A stretch of DNA of 64,000 nt from Bifidobacterium pullorum subsp. gallinarum. GTDB lineage: Bacteria > Actinomycetota > Actinomycetes > Actinomycetales > Bifidobacteriaceae. The stretch spans positions 1 through 64,000 of the forward strand of contig NZ_JGYX01000006.1 in the NCBI RefSeq assembly GCF_000741215.1, in the 5' to 3' direction. Numbering within the stretch: the first letter of the stretch is position 1; each line of letters begins with the position of its first letter. Positions 9,225 to 18,428 of the stretch are shown piece by piece. The notes below the pieces were generated by a model, which worked only from the letters and a program-made list of their open reading frames with translations, ran no database searches and was not told the origin of the DNA. A program made the translations under genes and the position numbers.

Positions 9225-10886
9225 TCACCCTGCATCACTGTCCAGCACATACCGAGACGAAGGGCCGCTGCCTTCATGCCGGACCTTTCCGGATTCCTCC
9301 AACCCCTTCAGCAGCCGATACGCGCTGATGTAGGTCAGATTCAGCAGTTCCATCACCTCCGACGTGCTGACGGCACCACCGTTGCGCCGTGCAAAATCCA
9401 GCACCATGTCATTGCGCCGCACCGTATCGACGTCACGCTGCCTGGCATATGACATCATCGCATCGGCACGACGATACACCCGCTCGCCCAGCACATAGCT
9501 GCGCACCGAGCCATTGCCCGTCGCCTCCACCAGACCGGATTCCACCAGCTCCTCGACGGTACGCACCACACGGCGCTCCTGCAGATGCGAGAATCCACAC
9601 ATCTGCGCCAACGTCAGTCTCCGATGTTCCTTCAGCAATGACAGCACAATCAATGCCCACACGCTGAGCGGGGCACCCCGCCGACGCTCCTCCTCCGCCA
9701 CCATGCTGACGAACGCCTCGTCCGGCACCGCCCGACGCAGGAACAGCACCACCTGCGAGCCGTCCGACTGCGAATAATCCGGCAACGGGCCACCGGAAGC
9801 CAACGCACCGGCGTAGATCACATCGACACCCCTGCCCGTACGCTCCGCATATCCCGCGGTCTTCAGAATCAACGCGAGCTGCGGATTGCGGGAATGCGGT
9901 TGAGCCGTCAGCAACGTCTCCTCGCTCACCCCTTCGATGAAGCCGCCCGGATTAGCCACCGTCAAACCATCATCGTCCACCAGGAACCGCACCGGCCCCA
10001 TCGCAGCGTAATCCCGGTGACAGAACGCGTTCACCATCGCCTCACGGAACGCCTGGCGGTCAAAATCCGGAATCTCGGTCCTCACCAAGCCGCTCATCAC
10101 CTCATGGCTTGGGTTCCACGGCTCCAGCAGCGTGTCGATCCGATCGAACATATCAACCAATGGCAGCGCGAACGGATCAACGTTCACGCGCGGCACCGTG
10201 CCCGACATCACCTGGAACATCGCCGTGGCCGTCGGCAGGGAACGCCGGATGGCGTCGACGGTCCCGATGGTCAGCAATCCCGCCACGGACGGGCAGGGGC
10301 CCTCCGGACCGTCAACCACCAGGTCCAGAGCTTTGTCGAAGTCCTCGTCATCGAACGCCAGCAGCGAATTACCGGCATTGGTTTGCCGGATGTGCGCCCT
10401 CAATCGATTCCTGGCCTGCGGATCCAGATCAGACAGCACCGATTCAGGAGCCGGCTGGTCGCTATAGTCATAACTGCGCTGTTGCGAGAGGCGACTGATG
10501 AACTGGGAGACAAACAGGGGCACCACTTCCGGCGTACCGTCGGCCTTAAGACGTCGCTGCAGTGTTCTGCCTTTGCTGGTCGATACGATCTGGCTACTAT
10601 TGCCCACCTCAATGCACACCACCGGCAAGCCATGCTCATGCACCAGCTCGATCCTCGCCGCAACCTGCGGGACCGTGCTGTTGAAGATGAATGCCGCCAG
10701 ACCATTGACATTGCGATGGCCGTCACTGACGCCAGTTACCGTACCATCGTCCTCAACGCCGAGGTACAACGTGCCGCCTTCGGTATTGGCCAGCGCGACC
10801 ACATTATCCACAATCTCCGTATCGGACTGCGGCCGTGTGACTTCGCTTTTGAATTCCACGCCCAGCGATTCCCGATCAGGTATCAT
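9225..10886 (-). CDS. AlbA_2/HATPase-type putative DNA-binding regulator
   Basis: The 553-aa product has an N-terminal AlbA_2 (Schlafen-like) domain (LGVEFKSEVTRP ... EGGTLYLGVEDDG), a middle segment, a HATPase_c_4-type ATP-binding domain with FREAMVNAFCHRDY and TVANPGGF, and a C-terminal winged-helix part (residues about 420-550). Proteins of this architecture are usually annotated as putative transcriptional regulators or RecG-like; their biological role is poorly known. ATG at 10886 follows AAGGGG at 5 nt, and a GTG at 10889 is an alternative. The gene stands alone, framed by two direct repeats with paired palindromes, which could be operators for autoregulation or boundaries of a mobile cassette. 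Confidence 0.8.
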   Translation of the reverse strand: MIPDRESLGVEFKSEVTRPQSDTEIVDNVVALANTEGGTLYLGVEDDGTVTGVSDGHRNVNGLAAFIFNSTVPQVAARIELVHEHGLPVVCIEVGNSSQIVSTSKGRTLQRRLKADGTPEVVPLFVSQFISRLSQQRSYDYSDQPAPESVLSDLDPQARNRLRAHIRQTNAGNSLLAFDDEDFDKALDLVVDGPEGPCPSVAGLLTIGTVDAIRRSLPTATAMFQVMSGTVPRVNVDPFALPLVDMFDRIDTLLEPWNPSHEVMSGLVRTEIPDFDRQAFREAMVNAFCHRDYAAMGPVRFLVDDDGLTVANPGGFIEGVSEETLLTAQPHSRNPQLALILKTAGYAERTGRGVDVIYAGALASGGPLPDYSQSDGSQVVLFLRRAVPDEAFVSMVAEEERRRGAPLSVWALIVLSLLKEHRRLTLAQMCGFSHLQERRVVRTVEELVESGLVEATGNGSVRSYVLGERVYRRADAMMSYARQRDVDTVRRNDMVLDFARRNGGAVSTSEVMELLNLTYISAYRLLKGLEESGKVRHEGSGPSSRYVLDSDAG

Positions 10887-10916
10887 CACGACCCCTTACA
10901 TGTTCGCTATCAATAA

Positions 10917-10979
10917 TTCTAACATGTTAACGGAGAATTCTAACATGTTAGGATTCGTGTTAACGGAGTGATAGCGGAG
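10917..10979. repeat. 63-bp direct repeat, copy 2 (5' of the AlbA-type gene)
   Basis: TAACATGTTA palindromes occur at 10920-10929 and 10941-10950, spaced 21 bp as in copy 1. The repeat starts 30 nt upstream of the start codon, so it covers the expected promoter region of that gene. The rest of the interval to the MarR gene (10980-11230) holds a hairpin at 11064-11094 and no recognisable gene. Confidence 0.85.
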
Positions 10980-11063
10980 GCGGGGCGCCGCACGGTAACA
11001 TCAAGTTGCAAATGTACGAAATCGGATTATCATAGATGCTGATTGTCCGAACTCTGACAAAGT

Positions 11064-11094
11064 AAGCCGCAGCAATCGCCGATTGCCGCGGCTT
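11064..11094. terminator. orphan terminator-like hairpin
   Basis: AAGCCGC (11064-11070) pairs with GCGGCTT (11088-11094), with inner GCAATC/GATTGC pairing. No gene on either strand ends here, so it may be left from a lost gene or act in the leader of the marR operon. Confidence 0.4.
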
Positions 11095-11230
11095 TCCTGA
11101 CGTCAGAACCGGATTGGCGTCGAGAACATCGTTGTACGGGACCGCGGTCTCAACCTACCGCGACCTATGCGACCGACACCCACATCCCACTCGGACCGAC
11201 ACGACGTATGACGAGGAAAGAAGGGTGGCC

Positions 11231-11752
11231 ATGTCCGACAACGCGGCAACGCTGTTGGAACGGTTCAATCGTTCCTGGAAGGGGATCGACCGTGTCTACC
11301 ACGAGATCGCGCGGCGCAGCGGCCTGTCCGATTGCGCGTTCTGGATCCTGTACGCGCTGCGCGACGCTGGCACCACGATGCCGCAGAGCGACCTGTCGCA
11401 GGTCTGGCTGTACAGCCGGCAGACCGTGTCATCCACACTGCGACAGCTGGAGGAACGCGATCTGATCACGGTTGAATACGCGACCGGCAGCCGTCGCGAT
11501 AAACAGATCGGCCTGACCGAGGCCGGCGCGCGGTTCGCGCAGATCTACATCGAACCGGCCATGAACGCGGAGAAACGGGCGCTCACGGCCCTCGACGAAC
11601 GGGACCGCGACATGATGTTCACGCTCATTGACCACTATGCGACCCTGCTGAACGAGGCGATGGAGACCGTCAGGCTTCCCGACCCGGCCACGTTCGGCGG
11701 ACCCGAGGCGGACCGACTGACCGCCGACGGGCCGGACGGCGACATCGACTGA
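11231..11752 (+). CDS. MarR-family transcriptional regulator
   Basis: The 173-aa protein carries a MarR winged-helix domain: helices around FWILYALRDAG, the recognition helix region SQVWLYSRQTVSSTLRQLE, and the wing ITVEYATGSRRDKQIGLTEAG. The ATG at 11231 follows AGAAGGGTGG, and in-frame starts up to 11114 lack such a site. It is 61 nt upstream of two ABC exporter genes in the same direction. MarR proteins next to multidrug exporters commonly repress them and release on ligand binding, which is the inferred role here. Confidence 0.9.
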   Translation: MSDNAATLLERFNRSWKGIDRVYHEIARRSGLSDCAFWILYALRDAGTTMPQSDLSQVWLYSRQTVSSTLRQLEERDLITVEYATGSRRDKQIGLTEAGARFAQIYIEPAMNAEKRALTALDERDRDMMFTLIDHYATLLNEAMETVRLPDPATFGGPEADRLTADGPDGDID

Positions 11753-11813
11753 CACAAGCATCGCCGAAGACCCGGGAAGACAAAGAACGATAAGAAAGGA
11801 GAGACCGGAGAAC

Positions 11814-13727
11814 ATGCGACTACTGCTGACATTCATCAAGCCGTACAAAGGCCTGACCGCCGCAACGGTGTTCGCGCTGCTGCTCGACGTGGCCGGCGCG
11901 CTGTTCATCCCGACCATCCTGGCCGAGATGATCAACATCGGCGCCACCGACGGCGGCGTCGACCACATCATCTCGACGGGCGCGATCATGATGGCCGTGA
12001 CACTCCTGTCCGGCGCGGCATCGCTGACCGGCAGCTACCTGTGCGCCAAATTGTGCTCCAACGTCGGGCGCGACATCCGCAACGCGATCTACGACTCCTC
12101 GCTGGCCTTCTCGGACGGCGACTTCAAGGAGTTCGGCACCGGCTCGATGATCACCCGCACCCTCAACGACGTCAACATCATCCAGCAGGCGCTGATGATG
12201 GGTCTGCAGATCCTGCTGCCGGTGCCGATCATGTGCGTGATGGGCGTCACGCTGTCGTTCATGCTCGACGTGCAGATGGGCTGGATCATGCTCGCCATCG
12301 TCGTGATCGTCGTGATCCTGGCGGCGCTGATCGTTTGGAAGGCGGCGGGCATCTTCGAGAAGCTGCAGAGCTACATCGACCGCATGAACGTGGTGCTGCG
12401 CGAGAACATCACCGGCGTGCGCGTCATCCGCGCGTTCGGCCGCGACCGCCATGAAATCAAGCGCCTCGACAAGTCGTTCTCCGACTACGCGAACAACGCG
12501 ATCCGCGTCAACTACCTGTTCGCCGGACTCGACAGCTTCACGTTCTTCCTGATGAACATCGCGATCGTGCTGATCATCTGGGCGGGCGGCGACCGCGTCG
12601 GCGTGCACGCGATGCAGATCGGCGACATCACCGCGTTGATCGAGTATTCGATCCTGATCCTCTTCTACATCATGATGGCGCAGTTCGTGGCCCTGATGGT
12701 GCCGCGTGCGATCATCTGCATCAGCCGCGTGCGCGCGGTCATCGAGAAGCAGCCGAGCATCCGCGACGGACAGCCGACTGAGGCCTCCACCCGCGAGGCC
12801 ACGCAGGCCTGGATCGGACAGACCGACGACGGCCGGCAGATCGTGCCGCAACCGGACGCCGCAACCGGTGCGATGATGACACTGGAGGAGATGGCCAAGG
12901 CCCGTGCCGCCAACAACCCGAACCCGAAGGTCGCCTGTTTCAACCACCTCTCGTTCCGTTTCCCGGATGCGGAGGAGGACACGCTGCACGACCTGACGTT
13001 CTCCTGCCGCCGCGGACAGACCACCGCGATCATCGGTCCGACCGGTTCCGGCAAGTCGACGGTCGCCCGGCTGATGCTGCGCCTGCTCGACGCTACCGAC
13101 GGCCGCGTGCTCCTGCACGGCCGCAACGTCAAGGACATGACCCAGCACGAGCTGCGCGAGCATATCGCCTACGTGCCGCAGAAGGCGTGGCTGTTCTCCG
13201 GCACGATCGCCGACAACCTGCGCTATGGCAATCCCGACGCCACGGAGGAGGAGATGTGGCACGCGCTTGAGGTGGCCCAGTCCGGCTTCGTCAAGGAACT
13301 GCCGCTCGGATTGAACACCCGTGTGGCGCAGGGCGGCACGAACTTCTCCGGCGGCCAGCGTCAGCGTCTGGCCATAGCCCGCGCGCTGACCCGCAAGGCC
13401 GACCTGTATATCTTCGACGACAGCTTCTCCGCGCTCGACTTCGCCACTGATGCAGCGCTGCGCAAGGCGCTGGCCGTTGAGGTCAAGGATTCGGCCATGC
13501 TGATCATCGCCCAGCGCGTGAGCACCATCGTGCACGCCGACCAGATCATCGTGCTGGAGGACGGCCATCTCAAGGGCCGCGGCACGCACGAAGAACTGAT
13601 GCGCACCTGCGCCACCTATCAGGACATTGCCCGCTCGCAGATGCGCGCCGAGGACCTCGCCGAGTTCGAGGCCAGAGCGGCGGCCGACGCATCCGCCGCC
13701 GAAGCCGGAAAGGAGGAGACCCGATGA
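11814..13727 (+). CDS. ABC exporter half-transporter with degenerate catalytic site
   Basis: This 637-aa protein fuses a six-helix membrane domain (residues about 1-310) to an ATPase domain. Walker A is GPTGSGKST (around 408) and the signature FSGGQ is canonical. However, Walker B ends in FDDSFSALD (Asp in place of the catalytic Glu), and the H-loop is IAQRVST (Gln instead of His). This is the pattern of the non-catalytic half of heterodimeric exporters. A stretch at about 320-365 between the domains is an extra linker. AAGGAG precedes the ATG. It overlaps the next gene by 4 nt (ATGA), so the two halves are translated together. Confidence 0.93.
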   Translation: MRLLLTFIKPYKGLTAATVFALLLDVAGALFIPTILAEMINIGATDGGVDHIISTGAIMMAVTLLSGAASLTGSYLCAKLCSNVGRDIRNAIYDSSLAFSDGDFKEFGTGSMITRTLNDVNIIQQALMMGLQILLPVPIMCVMGVTLSFMLDVQMGWIMLAIVVIVVILAALIVWKAAGIFEKLQSYIDRMNVVLRENITGVRVIRAFGRDRHEIKRLDKSFSDYANNAIRVNYLFAGLDSFTFFLMNIAIVLIIWAGGDRVGVHAMQIGDITALIEYSILILFYIMMAQFVALMVPRAIICISRVRAVIEKQPSIRDGQPTEASTREATQAWIGQTDDGRQIVPQPDAATGAMMTLEEMAKARAANNPNPKVACFNHLSFRFPDAEEDTLHDLTFSCRRGQTTAIIGPTGSGKSTVARLMLRLLDATDGRVLLHGRNVKDMTQHELREHIAYVPQKAWLFSGTIADNLRYGNPDATEEEMWHALEVAQSGFVKELPLGLNTRVAQGGTNFSGGQRQRLAIARALTRKADLYIFDDSFSALDFATDAALRKALAVEVKDSAMLIIAQRVSTIVHADQIIVLEDGHLKGRGTHEELMRTCATYQDIARSQMRAEDLAEFEARAAADASAAEAGKEETR

Positions 13728-15628
13728 CCCAGACCACCGAAACCGACGAGACCCGCCGCGACGAGGCCGCCGCCCGAGGCGACTGCTCGGCCACCGACAC
13801 CCCGCGCGATCCGATCGTACAGGCCGACCTCGCGCCCGACGAGGAGGAGCTGGAGGTCCCCCGCGACCTGAAGCGCACAATCCGACGCCTCTGGGACGCC
13901 TCGCGCGAGCAGCAGTGGCGCCTGTACGTCGTGGGCGTCTCACTCGTGTTCTACGTCATCATCACGCTGGCCGGACCGATCTACACCGCGTATCTGCTCG
14001 ACCTGCTGTGGGACAAGATCCAGGCCGCCTTTGCAACCGGCGAGACGTTCACGATCACGTGGATGGACGGCGGCATCCAGACGATGGGACTGCTGCTGCT
14101 GTACACCGTGCAATGGGTGTTCTACTCGGCGCAGACCTTCATCATGGCCAGCTTCGCCGAACGACTGAACCTCAAGCTGCGCAATCAGGTGGGCGCCAAG
14201 CTCACCAGGCTGCCGCTCAAGTACTTCGACGCGCATCAGCCCGGACGCATCATCAGCCGCGTGACCAACGATCTGGACAAGACCAGCGAAGTGCTGCAGA
14301 CCGGTCTGCTGCGTCTGCTCGTGGCCGTCGGCAACGTGACCGGCGCCGTGATCATGATGTTCACGATCAACGTGTGGCTCACGCTGATCTTCCTGGTGTT
14401 CGCGATCGGCTCGGGGGTCGTAACGAAGGTCGTGGCACGCAAGACGCTGATCCTGGCCGCCGAACGCCAACGCAGCGTCGGCATCCTGACCGGCCACGTG
14501 GAGGAGGCCTATTCCGGACGCGCGATCATCCGCGCGTTCAACCAGGAGGATTCCAGCTCACGCCGCATCCACGAGGCCACGCAGGATCTGGCCGACACGA
14601 CACGACGCGCCGATTTCATCACGAACGCAATCAACCCGGCCATCCGCCTGATCACCCGCTTCTCGCAGGTGTTCATCGCGGTGCTGGGCGGATTCTTCCT
14701 CGTCGCGGGCAACCTGACGATCGGCACGTTCCAGGCCTTCTTCCAGTACATCAACCAGGCCTCGGAACCGCTGACCGAGATGTCGTTCATGATCAACAGC
14801 CTGCAGTCGGCCTTGGCTTCGGTGGAGCGCGTGTTCGACATCCTGGACGAGGACGAGATCGAACCCGATCCCGCCGAGCCGGAGCGGGTGGCCGAGCCAA
14901 TCAGCGGCCGCGTCGACTTCGAGCATGTGAAGTTCGGATACGATCCGGATCGTCCGCTGATGAAGGACGTCTCGTTCACGGCCGAGCCGGGCCACCGCAC
15001 CGCCATCGTCGGCACGACCGGCGCCGGCAAGACCACGCTGATCAACCTGCTCATGCGGTTCTACGAGATCGACGGCGGCCATATCCGTCTCGACGGCGTG
15101 GACACGCATGATATGGACCGCATGGACCTGCGCCGCCACTTCGGCATGGTGTTGCAGGACGCCTGGCTGTTCGACGGCACCATCGCCGAGAACATCGCGT
15201 ACGGCCGCCCGGACGCCACCCGCGAGCAGATCATCGAGGCCGCCAAGATGGCACGCGTCGACTACTTCGTGCGCACGCTGCCCGACGGATATGACACCCG
15301 CCTGTCCAACGACGCGGAGAACATCAGCCAAGGGCAGCGCCAGCTGCTGACCATCGCCCGCGTCATCCTGTGCGATCCGAAGATCCTGATTCTGGATGAG
15401 GCCACATCCTCCGTGGACACGCACACCGAACAGGAGATCGGCAAGGCGATGGACACGCTGATGCACGGGCGCACGAGCTTCGTGATCGCGCACCGCCTGT
15501 CAACGATTGTTGACGCGGACCTGATCCTGGTGATGGACCACGGCACGATCATCGAGCAGGGCACGCACGCCGAACTGCTGGCCGCGGACGGCGCCTACGC
15601 CAGGCTGTACAACAGCCAGTTCGCGTAG
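13724..15628 (+). CDS. ABC exporter half-transporter, catalytic partner
   Basis: This 634-aa half-transporter has a hydrophilic N-terminal extension of about 60 residues, six membrane helices and an ATPase domain. It complements its neighbour: Walker A GTTGAGKTT, Walker B ILILDEATSSVD with the catalytic Glu, and H-loop IAHRLST are canonical, but the signature is ISQGQ instead of LSGGQ. Together they would form one working ATP site and one degenerate site, as in known heterodimeric multidrug exporters. Substrate is unknown. A terminator follows at 15656-15690. Confidence 0.94.
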   Translation: MTQTTETDETRRDEAAARGDCSATDTPRDPIVQADLAPDEEELEVPRDLKRTIRRLWDASREQQWRLYVVGVSLVFYVIITLAGPIYTAYLLDLLWDKIQAAFATGETFTITWMDGGIQTMGLLLLYTVQWVFYSAQTFIMASFAERLNLKLRNQVGAKLTRLPLKYFDAHQPGRIISRVTNDLDKTSEVLQTGLLRLLVAVGNVTGAVIMMFTINVWLTLIFLVFAIGSGVVTKVVARKTLILAAERQRSVGILTGHVEEAYSGRAIIRAFNQEDSSSRRIHEATQDLADTTRRADFITNAINPAIRLITRFSQVFIAVLGGFFLVAGNLTIGTFQAFFQYINQASEPLTEMSFMINSLQSALASVERVFDILDEDEIEPDPAEPERVAEPISGRVDFEHVKFGYDPDRPLMKDVSFTAEPGHRTAIVGTTGAGKTTLINLLMRFYEIDGGHIRLDGVDTHDMDRMDLRRHFGMVLQDAWLFDGTIAENIAYGRPDATREQIIEAAKMARVDYFVRTLPDGYDTRLSNDAENISQGQRQLLTIARVILCDPKILILDEATSSVDTHTEQEIGKAMDTLMHGRTSFVIAHRLSTIVDADLILVMDHGTIIEQGTHAELLAADGAYARLYNSQFA

Positions 15629-15655
15629 GCTCCGACCGACCACGGCAAATAACCC

Positions 15656-15690
15656 AACGGTCCCCGATTCCCACATGGACGGGGGCCGTT
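15656..15690 (+). terminator. terminator after the ABC exporter operon
   Basis: AACGGTCCCCG (15656-15666) pairs with CGGGGGCCGTT (15680-15690) with one G-T pair, 28 nt after the stop codon. Confidence 0.7.
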
Positions 15691-15857
15691 CGCATAGCAT
15701 CCGCCGACAATCCGGCCGTACCGCCGATGGATGCCGAAACAACGTCGTCCACCTGATGAACGTCGGCGGCGGCGGGTGGTATCATCTCGATACAACGTTG
15801 ACGCATCCGCGGGGTGCCGCGGGACCGACTGCAACCAAAGGAGAGCGCGATATAGAG

Positions 15858-16532
15858 ATGCAGGACGTCAGGGAATCGACGGCGAACGCGACCTGGAGCC
15901 GCATGCTGGCGGGCAACCGCCGGTTCGCCGAAGGCAAGGCCGAGCATCCGTGGCAGGATGCGGAGACACGCGAATCGCTGATCGACCGGCAGACACCGGA
16001 TGCAGCCGTGCTGGCCTGCTCCGACTCGCGCGTACCGCCGGAGATCATCTTCGATGCCGGGCTCGGCGACCTGTTCACGGTCCGCAACGCCGGCCACATG
16101 GTGGACGACGCGGCGATCGCATCGCTGGAGTATGCGGTCGCCAAGCTCCATGTCAGCCTGCTGGTCGTCCTCGGCCATGAGCGCTGCGGCGCGGTCGCGA
16201 TGGCGTCGGACGGCCTCGACGCCCTGCTCGCCCGGGCCACCGCCGAGATCGAAGACTCCCTGGCGGCGGCCGAGGCGATGGATACGCTGGACGAGCGCAT
16301 CGCCGAAGACGCGTCGATCATCATGCGTCAGATCGGGTTCTCGGTCTGGCAGGCGCGCGAAGCGGAGCTGGAGGACGCCGCCGACTACGAGCGTGTGCAC
16401 ATCGCCCGCACAATCGAGGAACTGGTGACCCGGTCGGAGGTCATCCAGTCCGCGTTGGCCGAGGAGCGTCTGATGATCGTCGGCGCCCGCTACCAGCTGG
16501 AATCCGGCAAGGTGGAGGTCCTGAGCTTCTAG
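15858..16532 (+). CDS. beta-class carbonic anhydrase
   Basis: The enzyme (224 aa) interconverts CO2 and bicarbonate, and bicarbonate is the substrate of the Ppc encoded upstream. The zinc ligands and catalytic dyad of the beta class are visible: CSDSR (Cys54, Asp56, Arg58) and HERC (His107, Cys110). The start was chosen at the ATG before QDVREST. AAAGGAG lies about 14 nt upstream, which is rather far, and longer in-frame starts read through a region without coding character. A short palindrome, GTATCATCTCGATAC (15779-15793), lies in the promoter region. The gene is convergent with the AhpF-like gene and its end overlaps that gene's end by 4 nt. Confidence 0.92.
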   Translation: MQDVRESTANATWSRMLAGNRRFAEGKAEHPWQDAETRESLIDRQTPDAAVLACSDSRVPPEIIFDAGLGDLFTVRNAGHMVDDAAIASLEYAVAKLHVSLLVVLGHERCGAVAMASDGLDALLARATAEIEDSLAAAEAMDTLDERIAEDASIIMRQIGFSVWQAREAELEDAADYERVHIARTIEELVTRSEVIQSALAEERLMIVGARYQLESGKVEVLSF

Positions 16533-18298
16533 GCGCCGAGCAGGTCCAGCATCTGGGCCACGTTCCGCTTGCCGAACTCGATCGTCTGCGAGCCGTCGGC
16601 TTTCGTGATGACGATGCACGGCACGCTCATCACGTTGTAGTGGTCCTTGATGTCCGGGAAGTGCGCCACGTCATAAGCCTCGGCCCGTACCAGCGGGTTG
16701 GCGGCGGCGATGCGCTGCGCGGCGAGCACGGTCTCCGGGCACATCGTGCAGGTCAGCGAGACCAGCAGCATGATGTTCACCGGCTCCTTGATCGCGTCGA
16801 TACGGGACGTCGCGTCGGCATCCAGCGCCTGGCCGGGGCCGGCCGCGTTATACAGGCCCAACACGAACGAGTTGAACTCGTGGCCGCTGGGCACGCCATG
16901 GAACGCGAGTCCGGTCGGTTGCGGCACGCCATCCCCATCCGCCACGCACATCCGCACGCAGGGCAGCGCCTCGGGCAGCACGCCGGCCGGATCATACGCC
17001 GCATCGGATGCGGCCGTATGCCGTTCGACGGCGATCTTGCCGACGCCGAGCGAGGCCAACTCGCCGATGAACCCCTCCAACTGCGCCGACAGCGGGGAAC
17101 CGTCGAGATCCAGCCGCAGCGTCACCGGACGCGCCATGCGGCCGAACACCACGTCGAGCTGCTTGCGAATCGCCTCATTGAAGAAGCCGGACGACTTGCC
17201 GACGGCACCGGATGCGGCATCGGCGGAACCCCCGTCGCGCGTGGGCGCAGGGGCCGGGGACGTGCCGGAACGGGCCGCCGAAGCCGCCGCATCGCGTTCC
17301 CGACGCTCGTACGCCGAATCGACGGGACGCGGCGGCACCAGACCGGTCCGCTCACTCATCTGCGAGGCGTACCGCTCCAGTTCCACGGCCGCGATTGCGC
17401 CGTCGGCCGTCGCGGTGACGACCTGCCGCAGGTTCTTGACGCGCAGATCGCCCGCCGCATACACGCCCGGCACCGAGGTCTCCAGATAGCCGTGCGTGAC
17501 CACATACCCCTGCTCGTCAAGTTCGACGACGCCGCGCACCAAATCGGTGGCGGGCACGTAACCGGCGAATACGAAGACGCCGAATGTGCCGCCCGCGGAC
17601 GGCCGCCACGTCTCGACGGCCCCGGACGCCACGTCGCGGATCGTCGCCTCGGTCAGGCCGCCCTGCCCGGCGGTGACGCCGTCGAGCACGGTGTGGTAAC
17701 GCACCTCGATCTTCGGGTTGTCCTTCGCCTCGGCGGCCACCGACGCATCGCAGGTGAAGTTGTCCTCGCGCACCAGGATCGTGACCTTGCTGGCGTATTT
17801 GGTGAGGAACACCGCTTCCTCGGCCGCGGCGAACCCGCCGCCGATCACCAGCACCTCACGGCCGGTGAAGAACTCGCCGTCGCAGGTCGCGCAGTAGGCC
17901 ACGCCGCGGCCGGCGTATTCGGATTCCCCTTCGAACCCGAGCTTGCGCGGGCTGGCACCGGTGGCCACCAGGATGCCGAAGGTCCTCAAATCGCCGCGCG
18001 AGGTGTGCACGACCTTGACATCGCCCTCCACATCCAAACCGGTCGCCTCGGCGCTAAGGAACTCGGCGCCGAAATCCTGCGCCTGCCGGCGCATCGTGGC
18101 CGTCAGCGCCCTACCGCTGGTCGTGCCGACGCCCGGATAATTGACCACTTCATCGGTGATGGTGATCTGGCCTCCGAAGTCGGCCTTCTCCAGGATCAGC
18201 ACGCGGTAACGCGCCCGGGCCAGATACAGGCCCGCGGTCAGGCCGGCGGGGCCGCCGCCGATCACAATCACGTCATAGAGATTCTCGTCCTGGACCAT
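16529..18298 (-). CDS. AhpF-like flavoprotein disulfide reductase with C-terminal thioredoxin-fold domains
   Basis: The 589-aa protein has a thioredoxin-reductase module (residues about 1-310): FAD-binding GGGPAGLTAG, the redox CATC (136-139) and the NADP-site GGGFAAAEEA. A Ser/Ala/Pro-rich linker follows (about 315-360), then a tandem thioredoxin-fold region with a CTMC pair (517-520). Enteric AhpF carries its thioredoxin-fold pair at the N-terminus, so the domain order is reversed here. It probably reduces the AhpC encoded just upstream using NADH or NADPH. A strong GGAAGGAGG Shine-Dalgarno sequence precedes the ATG. It lies downstream of ahpC on the same strand, separated by a hairpin. Confidence 0.88.
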   Translation of the reverse strand: MVQDENLYDVIVIGGGPAGLTAGLYLARARYRVLILEKADFGGQITITDEVVNYPGVGTTSGRALTATMRRQAQDFGAEFLSAEATGLDVEGDVKVVHTSRGDLRTFGILVATGASPRKLGFEGESEYAGRGVAYCATCDGEFFTGREVLVIGGGFAAAEEAVFLTKYASKVTILVREDNFTCDASVAAEAKDNPKIEVRYHTVLDGVTAGQGGLTEATIRDVASGAVETWRPSAGGTFGVFVFAGYVPATDLVRGVVELDEQGYVVTHGYLETSVPGVYAAGDLRVKNLRQVVTATADGAIAAVELERYASQMSERTGLVPPRPVDSAYERRERDAAASAARSGTSPAPAPTRDGGSADAASGAVGKSSGFFNEAIRKQLDVVFGRMARPVTLRLDLDGSPLSAQLEGFIGELASLGVGKIAVERHTAASDAAYDPAGVLPEALPCVRMCVADGDGVPQPTGLAFHGVPSGHEFNSFVLGLYNAAGPGQALDADATSRIDAIKEPVNIMLLVSLTCTMCPETVLAAQRIAAANPLVRAEAYDVAHFPDIKDHYNVMSVPCIVITKADGSQTIEFGKRNVAQMLDLLGA

Positions 18299-18345
18299 TG
18301 CGTCCTCCTTCCATCACCCCGTACCGGTAGTCCGACCGCGACGGT

Positions 18346-18381
18346 GAGGGGAGACCGTGCATCACGCACCGGTCTCCCCTC
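18346..18381 (-). terminator. hairpin between ahpC and the AhpF-like gene
   Basis: Perfect 11-bp arms GAGGGGAGACC and GGTCTCCCCTC flank a 14-nt loop, 48 nt after the ahpC stop. Because the reductase gene follows in the same direction, it probably acts as a partial terminator that sets a higher ahpC than reductase level. Confidence 0.7.
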
Positions 18382-18428
18382 GTCATCGGTTGTCAGCCGT
18401 ATCGACCGCTGTCAGGGGTGTACCCGAA

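Noticed and set aside
10890..11230. Longer MarR protein starting at 11114
   Set aside because: The extra 39 codons have no family similarity and the internal ATG at 11231 has a good ribosome-binding site.
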